In this document: positions 6,454 through 10,315 of the stretch, one piece after another
Numbering within the stretch: the first letter of the stretch is position 1
How the letters are laid out: every line of letters starts with the position of its first letter
NCBI GenBank assembly: GCA_036397395.1
Contig: DASWIZ010000044.1
Span: forward strand, 1-10,315
Direction: 5' to 3'
From: DASRUP01 sp036397395
Lineage (GTDB): Bacteria > Patescibacteriota > Minisyncoccia > Minisyncoccales > UBA10102
Length of the DNA stretch: 10,315 nucleotides
Made by a program: the position numbers and the translations under genes
Notes under the pieces: model-generated
Seen by the model: the letters and a program-made list of their open reading frames with translations, nothing else
Databases searched by the model: none
What the model was told of the DNA's origin: nothing

Positions 6454-6798
6454 TTATTTTGCTTTTTCTATAACTTGCTCAAAGGCTTGGGGGTGGTCTT
6501 TTGCCAACTGGGACAAAATTTTGCGGTCTATTTGAATGTTGTTTTTCTTAAGTCCGTGTATAAGCTTACTGTAGTTTATGTCTTTTGCGGCCAGTACTCC
6601 TGAAATGGCGCGTTGCCAGTCCTGGCGGAACACCCGTTTTTTTGTCCTGCGGTCGCGATACGCGTATTCAAAAGCGTGGCGCAAGGCGTCCTTTGCCAGG
6701 CGGTATTTGGTGCTTCTGCCCCAGCGGAAACCCTTGGTTTGCGCCAAAACTTTCTTTCTGCGTTTATGGGAAATGGTTCCTCGTTTTATTCTTGCCAT
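6454..6798 (-). CDS. rplT: 50S ribosomal protein L20
   Basis: 114 aa, normal length. It has the conserved basic N-terminus MARIKRGTISHKRRKKVL, which inserts into 23S rRNA during early large-subunit assembly, followed by the GFRWGRSTKYRLAKDALRHA helix and the globular DWQRAISG domain. It is last in the order infC-rpmI-rplT. It starts one base after the rpmI TAA (TAATATG) without a Shine-Dalgarno, so coupling is likely. L20 represses this operon in E. coli and B. subtilis through RNA sites in the leader or intergenic regions; there is no room for such a site between the genes here. Its stop lies one base from the MGMT-like stop on the other strand, and both share the terminator at 6414-6450. 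Confidence 0.97.
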   Translation of the reverse strand: MARIKRGTISHKRRKKVLAQTKGFRWGRSTKYRLAKDALRHAFEYAYRDRRTKKRVFRQDWQRAISGVLAAKDINYSKLIHGLKKNNIQIDRKILSQLAKDHPQAFEQVIEKAK

Positions 6799-6799
6799 A

Positions 6800-6994
6800 T
6801 TACGAATTTATCAATTTCTTTAGCGCTTTTGTTTCCGGAACCGAAAGAGCAACCCATTTGCGCCGGTTTCTTCTGCTTTTCGCAGAGCGTTTTGCCAGGT
6901 AGTGATCTTGCCCGGTTAGCCTGCGCAAAATTTTGCCCGACTTGGTTATTTTAAAACGCTTGGTAATCGCTTTTTTGGTTTTTTGCTTTGGCAT
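6800..6994 (-). CDS. rpmI: 50S ribosomal protein L35
   Basis: 64 aa, normal length. MPKQKTKKAITKRFKITKSG is the family N-terminus, and a Lys/Arg-rich middle (AKRSAKSRRNRRKW) follows that contacts 23S rRNA. It lies between infC and rplT, the conserved bacterial order. The ATG is one base after the infC TAA, again without a Shine-Dalgarno, so it probably depends on translation of infC. Confidence 0.96.
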   Translation of the reverse strand: MPKQKTKKAITKRFKITKSGKILRRLTGQDHYLAKRSAKSRRNRRKWVALSVPETKALKKLINS

Positions 6995-6995
6995 G

Positions 6996-7505
6996 TTACT
7001 TTTTCGTTACAATGGTGGAAAGCCCGCGCGGCTCTTTTTTAATTTCCCGTTCCGTCTTAAGCTCCACGGAGTTTTGCAGTACGGTTAAGAATTTGTTCAT
7101 TTTTTCTCTCGCGTACCCCTCAAGGGCGTTTTGGCGCCCTTTTAAGCGAAGCGTAACTCGTACCCTATTCCCTTTTTGTAAAAACTTTTCCGCCTGCCTG
7201 GCCCGTGTTTCCAAATCATGGTCTGACATGGCGTAGGTTAAACGGACTTCCTTGAGTTCGCCGCTGTCCTGTTTTTTTACGTCTTTGGCTTTCTTGCCCT
7301 GCTGGTATAAATATTTTCCGTATTCGCCCAGCTTGCAAACCGGGGGCTCCAGGCGCTCTGTTACCTGAATCAAATCGTATCCGCGTTCTTTGGCAAGTTC
7401 GAGCGCCTGTTCAAAAGGCACCACGCCCAATTGCTTTCCCGTTTCGTCAATAAGGCGAACCTCTTTTGCCCGTATTTGATTGTTTGTATAAATTCGTTTT
7501 TGCAA
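6996..7505 (-). CDS. infC: translation initiation factor IF-3
   Basis: 169 aa from a TTG at 7505. IF-3 binds the 30S subunit, blocks 50S joining and checks the start codon-initiator tRNA pair. The N-terminal domain holds NNQIRAKEVRLIDETGKQLG, followed by PPVCKLGEYGKYLYQQ, a Lys-rich linker (~72-85) and the C-terminal domain. No in-frame ATG lies before the conserved block. The only candidates are TTG (7505-7503) and the ATT next to it (7508-7506), which is the codon E. coli infC uses. Both are codons that IF-3 normally discriminates against, which fits self-repression. There is no Shine-Dalgarno: the sequence just upstream is the tmRNA 3' end, whose discriminator base is 7516. Translation may thus depend on tmRNA 3' processing making a nearly leaderless message. 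Confidence 0.94.
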   Translation of the reverse strand: MQKRIYTNNQIRAKEVRLIDETGKQLGVVPFEQALELAKERGYDLIQVTERLEPPVCKLGEYGKYLYQQGKKAKDVKKQDSGELKEVRLTYAMSDHDLETRARQAEKFLQKGNRVRVTLRLKGRQNALEGYAREKMNKFLTVLQNSVELKTEREIKKEPRGLSTIVTKK

Positions 7506-7515
7506 AATATTTGGG

Positions 7516-7859
7516 TGGAGATGGCGGGGTCGAACCCGCGTCCAATGAGAATAAGAGGTTTCTTCTACAGGAATAGCCCAATTGGAATGGAGAGAAAAAG
7601 TGAGAATTGGGCGAAATCTTTTTCCCTTGTTGATCCTAAATTTAAATAGCTTTTCGGACCTTCAAGCTATCGATCTCGATGAATGACACCCGTTTCCCGT
7701 ATCGAGAATGAGAGAGCGAATGGCTTCACGCTTTTTAGGCGTAAGCTAGAGCCGGCTGTGCCGGCCTAAAAATGTTGGCAGTTGTATGCCTCGGTTTAAG
7801 GGAACCGAAACCTTGCCTGCCAAAACCTTTTTTTCTCATTGTCAAAGCTGCACATCCCC
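7516..7859 (-). ncRNA. ssrA: transfer-messenger RNA (tmRNA), one-piece
   Basis: 344 nt encoded. The tRNA-like ends pair as GGGGAUG (7859-7853) with CAUCUCC (7523-7517), with A7516 as discriminator. The next bases are CCC, so the final CCA is not fully encoded. The T arm contains GGGTTCGACCCC. P1 pairs AATGAGAA near the 5' end with TTCTCATT near the 3' end, and P2 pairs AGGTTT with AAACCT. Pseudoknot stems are visible: TCGGTT/AACCGA (PK1), TCTCGAT/ATCGAGA, ATAGCTT/AAGCTAT and GCCCAATT/AATTGGGC. With SmpB it rescues ribosomes stalled on non-stop mRNA and tags the unfinished protein for proteolysis. The 5' end lies 18 nt inside smpB. I see no convincing promoter of its own, so it is probably cut out of a smpB-ssrA-infC transcript by RNase P and 3' nucleases. 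Confidence 0.96.
7735..7779 (-). other. tmRNA tag reading frame (ANIFRPAQPALAYA)
   Basis: After PK1 a frame runs GCC AAC ATT ... GCT CTA GCT TAC GCC TAA. With the non-templated Ala from charged tmRNA it would give A-ANIFRPAQPALAYA. The hydrophobic ALAYA ending resembles the (A)LAA degradation signal of other tags. The resume codon (GCC, 7779-7777) is inferred from the Ala/Gly preference and the position after PK1; the stop codon and C-terminus are firmer. Confidence 0.75.
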
Positions 7860-8300
7860 TCGTTTTAAGGCTCGTTCAATCTCGCGTTTGGCGTCTCTGC
7901 TTTTTATAGCTTCTCTTTTATCTACCCTTCTTTTCCCTCGTGCCAACCCAAACTCGATCTTGACGTTGCGTTTTATATTATACACCCTTAGGGGCACCAA
8001 AGTCAAGCCTTTTTCCTTTGACTTGCCAATAAGTTCTTTAAGCTCGCTTTTGCGCAGCAGCAGCTTGCGGGGGCGCTCTGGGTTATAGTTTTTGGGCGCG
8101 TTCGCGGGCTGGTACGGGGGAATGTGCGCCCCTACCAAAAAAAGCTCTTCGCCGCGGAATACCACATACGACCCTGCCAGTTGTATTCTACCCGATTTTA
8201 TGGATTTTACCTCTTGGCCGTTTAACACCAAACCCGCCTGATAGGTTTCCAGGATTTCGTAGGTAAAATGCGCTTTTCTGTTGTCGGCATAAGTGGCCAT
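7842..8300 (-). CDS. smpB: SmpB, tmRNA-binding protein
   Basis: 152 aa, normal length. SmpB binds the tRNA-like part of tmRNA, and its C-terminal tail probes the empty mRNA channel of a stalled ribosome. The start NRKAHFTYEILETYQAGLVLNGQEVKS is characteristic of the OB-fold core. The C-terminal tail, RRVDKREAIKSRDAKREIERALKR, is rich in Lys/Arg as needed. The last five residues (GDVQL) and the TGA stop lie within the first 18 nt of ssrA. The ATG at 8300-8298 has no Shine-Dalgarno and lies 6 nt after a -10 box, so the mRNA is probably leaderless. It is the first gene of the minus-strand cluster and is divergent from argS. Confidence 0.96.
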   Translation of the reverse strand: MATYADNRKAHFTYEILETYQAGLVLNGQEVKSIKSGRIQLAGSYVVFRGEELFLVGAHIPPYQPANAPKNYNPERPRKLLLRKSELKELIGKSKEKGLTLVPLRVYNIKRNVKIEFGLARGKRRVDKREAIKSRDAKREIERALKRGDVQL

Positions 8301-8306
8301 TAGCCC

Positions 8307-8334
8307 ATTAAAGCATGAAGTAGACGATAGACAA
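8307..8334 (-). promoter_or_regulatory. promoter of smpB, giving a leaderless mRNA
   Basis: On the minus strand: TTGTCT (8334-8329) as -35, a 16-nt spacer, then TTTAAT (8312-8307), preceded by TGC to form an extended -10. The expected transcription start, about 7 nt on, is the A of the smpB ATG (8300). Confidence 0.55.
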
Positions 8335-8356
8335 AATAAAGGGGGCGAGATACACT
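8328..8356 (+). promoter_or_regulatory. probable promoter of argS
   Basis: TAGACA (8328-8333), exactly 17 nt, then TACACT (8351-8356); the matches are 5/6 and 4/6. Transcription would start near 8363, giving a ~17-nt leader before ATG 8380. The -35 occupies the same base pairs, shifted by one, as the smpB -35 on the other strand. Confidence 0.45.
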
Positions 8357-8379
8357 AACGATAGAAACGATATACGGGA

Positions 8380-10146
8380 ATGATAAAAGATAGGCTGGAA
8401 CAACTTATTCGGGCGGCGCTGGTGGAATTGCAAAAAGAAGGCAAGCTGCAAGCTGTAGAATTGCCTTTGGTGGTGTTGGAGCATCCGGAAAACACGGATC
8501 ACGGAGATTACTCCACCAATATCGCGTTTTTACTGGCCCCGCAACTGCAAAAAAGCCCCGTAGAGGCGGCCGAGTTTTTGTTTGAGCATTTGCGTTCTTC
8601 TGTTGAGGGCGCCCCGGAAGTGCGCCGCATGGAAATAGCGGGAGCTGGTTTTTTGAACCTGTTTCTTTCAAACGAGTATGTATCCAAGGAACTGCTTTCT
8701 ATACTAAAGCAAGCAGACAAGTACGGATCCGGCGCAAAACAAAAAAAGACCATGGTTATTGACTATTCGGGCCCCAACATCGCAAAACCTTTTGGCATTG
8801 GCCACTTGCGCTCCACCATTATTGGGCAGGCGTTGTATAATATGTACGCGTTTTTGGGCTGGAAAGTAGTTGGCGACAACCATTTGGGCGATTGGGGAAC
8901 GCCGCACGGCAAAATTTTGTACGAATTAAAAGCAAAAAAACTGCGGGGAAAAAACGAAAAAGAAGCCAGGGAAATCTTAAACAACCTGACCATTCAGGAT
9001 TTAGAAGACCTGTACGTGCAGTTTGGCAAGGAAGCCGCGGAAAACCCGGGGCTGCAGGAAGAAGCGCGAATATGGTTTTACAAGCTGGAACAGGGCGACA
9101 AGGAAGCGCGCGTAATGTGGGAGTACGCAAGGGAAATTAGCCTGCGGGAGTTTCGGCGCATTTACAAACTGCTTGGCGTGGACATAGACAACGCGCTGGG
9201 AGAAAGTTTTTACGAGGGAATGGTGCAAGACATACTAAAAGAAGCGCGGCAAAAAAAGGTGGCAACGGAAAGCAACGGAGCTTTGATTATTTCTTTCCCC
9301 GGAGACAAACTGCCGCCCGCCATTGTGTTAAAATCAGACGGTGCGACCAATTACTTTACGCGCGATCTGGCTACCGTTGCCTACCGCCTAAAAAAATGGA
9401 AGCCCGACCTTATGGTATATGAAACAGGGGTGGAGCAGAGTCTTAACTTTCAGCAGTTGTTTTGGGCCGCGGAACTTTTGGGATGGGCCCCGAGAGAAAA
9501 GTTTGTGCATGTGGCCCATGGGTTATACCGCACCAAAGAAGGAAAGTTTTCTACGCGCGCGGGCCGCACCGTCCATTTGGAGGAAGTACTGCAGGACGCC
9601 GTTGAGCGGGCACGGGCAATTATGAAAGAGTCGGAAACTGGCCGCGAGCTTTCTGAAACAGAAAAAGAAAACATTGCCAAAGCAGTGGGTATTGGGGCGG
9701 TAAAATACAACGACCTTTCGCAGCTTCCGCGAAAAGACATTGTGTTTGACTGGGATAAAATTTTAAACCTGAAAGGAAATTCCGCCCCGTACATACAATA
9801 CACGTATGCCAGGTGCCAGAGCATTGCGACAAAAGCGGGGTTTACCTGGCCGTCCAAATCGTTAGCGTACGAAAGCCTTACGGCCACAGAACTTGATGTT
9901 GTCAGGGCGCTATATCAGTTTGGCGAAGTGGTCAGGGAGGCCGCGGAAAAGTTTTCGCCCAATGTGTTGTGTACGTATATATTCGACGTGGCTCAAGCCT
10001 ACAACGCGTTTTACAATACGCACCCGGTATTACAGGCAGACACCAAAGACCAAAAAGAGTTTCGGCTTGTGCTCACGGCCGCCACCGCCCAAGTCCTAAA
10101 AAACAGCCTCAACCTTCTCGGTATCACCGTCCTTGACAGAATGTAA
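8380..10146 (+). CDS. argS: arginyl-tRNA synthetase
   Basis: 588 aa, normal length; it attaches arginine to tRNA-Arg in the cytosol. Residues ~1-90 are the N-terminal tRNA D-loop-recognition domain. The class I catalytic core starts at SGPNIAKPFGIGHLRST. The HIGH-type signature here is GIGH (139-142), with Gly where most ArgRS have the first His. The second signature is KFSTR (389-393) in EGKFSTRAGRTVHLEE, the ArgRS equivalent of KMSKS. NSAPYIQYTYARCQS leads into the DALR anticodon-binding domain (~460-588), and LLGITVLDRM is a typical ArgRS ending, so the gene is intact. Start: ATG 8380, with only a weak GGGA before it. It is transcribed away from smpB and converges on a transposase remnant. 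A terminator lies ~48 nt after the stop. Confidence 0.97.
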   Translation: MIKDRLEQLIRAALVELQKEGKLQAVELPLVVLEHPENTDHGDYSTNIAFLLAPQLQKSPVEAAEFLFEHLRSSVEGAPEVRRMEIAGAGFLNLFLSNEYVSKELLSILKQADKYGSGAKQKKTMVIDYSGPNIAKPFGIGHLRSTIIGQALYNMYAFLGWKVVGDNHLGDWGTPHGKILYELKAKKLRGKNEKEAREILNNLTIQDLEDLYVQFGKEAAENPGLQEEARIWFYKLEQGDKEARVMWEYAREISLREFRRIYKLLGVDIDNALGESFYEGMVQDILKEARQKKVATESNGALIISFPGDKLPPAIVLKSDGATNYFTRDLATVAYRLKKWKPDLMVYETGVEQSLNFQQLFWAAELLGWAPREKFVHVAHGLYRTKEGKFSTRAGRTVHLEEVLQDAVERARAIMKESETGRELSETEKENIAKAVGIGAVKYNDLSQLPRKDIVFDWDKILNLKGNSAPYIQYTYARCQSIATKAGFTWPSKSLAYESLTATELDVVRALYQFGEVVREAAEKFSPNVLCTYIFDVAQAYNAFYNTHPVLQADTKDQKEFRLVLTAATAQVLKNSLNLLGITVLDRM

Positions 10147-10185
10147 AAAATGATTTAATATTTCTGCACAAATAAAATCGTACAT

Positions 10186-10315
10186 TTACCCCTCAAGCCG
10201 AACACTGACGGCTTTTTTGTTTACCTCGACTTTTAAGAATTGTTCAACGGTTTTGAGTTGTTTGTTTTTCATCATGACTTCCAAAGGAGTTTGGTAGGAG
10301 AGGCATTTTCTCGGC
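10186..10315 (-). CDS. IS30-family transposase, C-terminal part (runs off the window)
   Basis: On the minus strand an open frame enters from the edge (first full codon at 10314-10312) and ends at TAA (10188-10186). It begins PRKCLSYQTPLEVM, the characteristic C-terminal RPRKCLxYxTPxEVF block of IS30-type DDE transposases, and continues for ~28 more residues ending VSVRLEG. The catalytic domain would lie beyond the window, so I cannot tell whether the gene is whole. It faces argS tail to tail. The expected terminal inverted repeat should lie in the ~40 bp between this stop and the argS stop; I could not identify it. Confidence 0.75.
   Translation of the reverse strand, partial: PRKCLSYQTPLEVMMKNKQLKTVEQFLKVEVNKKAVSVRLEG
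10195..10218 (+). terminator. rho-independent terminator after argS, inside the transposase 3' end
   Basis: AAGCCG (10195-10200) pairs with CGGCTT (10209-10214) around an 8-nt loop, and a run of T follows (10213-10218). Only the plus orientation has a T-tract. It lies ~48 nt after the argS stop and within the antisense of the last transposase codons. Confidence 0.7.

Noticed and set aside
6578..6954. Several plus-strand open frames opposite rplT and rpmI
   Set aside because: They lie opposite unmistakable ribosomal protein genes; their Arg/Cys/Phe-rich content is what reversed basic-protein codons give.
7517..7559. A separate tRNA gene suggested by the T-arm-like GGGTTCGACCCC
   Set aside because: The 5' acceptor partner is ~330 nt away and the intervening pseudoknots and tag frame show that it is the 3' part of tmRNA.
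7732..7772. Intrinsic terminator from the strong hairpin in the tag region
   Set aside because: No T-run follows the stem on the minus strand (it is followed by GCG), and it sits in the middle of a functional RNA.
1..10315. CRISPR array, prophage or defence system
   Set aside because: I saw no regularly spaced repeats and no cas, phage structural, restriction or toxin-antitoxin genes; the content is mostly housekeeping.

Overview
This looks like ordinary bacterial chromosome, most likely from a small-genome lineage of the Candidate Phyla Radiation (Patescibacteria/Parcubacteria-like). That placement is inference. It rests on very tight packing with 1-14 nt overlaps, almost no Shine-Dalgarno sequences, near-leaderless promoters, and divergent versions of universal genes (GreA, PolX, ArgRS). 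TGA ends several clear genes (UPF0104, polX, NUDIX, smpB), so UGA is a stop codon and the UGA=Gly code of Gracilibacteria/SR1 is excluded.

Layout. 1-161: the end of an unidentified upstream gene and a rho-independent terminator. 162-2032 (+): greA, translationally coupled to an M49 (dipeptidyl-peptidase III)-like zinc peptidase. 2022-3064 (+): a self-contained unit with a near-consensus promoter, the only strong Shine-Dalgarno in the window, an isoaspartyl peptidase/L-asparaginase gene and a terminator; it is visibly more GC-rich than its neighbours. 3096-6452 (+): an operon joined by overlaps, with a UPF0104 membrane protein, DNA polymerase X with a PHP domain, an Ap4A-type NUDIX hydrolase and a short MGMT-type alkyltransferase domain, ending at a bidirectional terminator. 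6454-8300 (-): smpB, tmRNA (ssrA), infC, rpmI and rplT, with practically no spare bases. 8380-10146 (+): argS, divergent from smpB. 10186-10315 (-): the 3' end of an IS30-family transposase, convergent with argS.

How the genes work together. The minus-strand cluster joins ribosome rescue (SmpB and tmRNA) to initiation factor 3 and two large-subunit proteins. The plus-strand operon joins repair synthesis (PolX), nucleotide clean-up (NUDIX) and alkyl-damage reversal (MGMT).

The most interesting structure is the smpB-ssrA-infC junction. The 5' end of tmRNA lies inside the last codons of smpB, so RNase P maturation of tmRNA from a joint transcript would cut off the smpB stop codon exactly at a codon boundary. 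On the other side, infC begins 7-10 nt after the tmRNA discriminator base with a non-AUG codon (AUU or UUG). A second possible non-stop message is the MGMT-like gene, whose last 12 codons form a 15-bp terminator stem.
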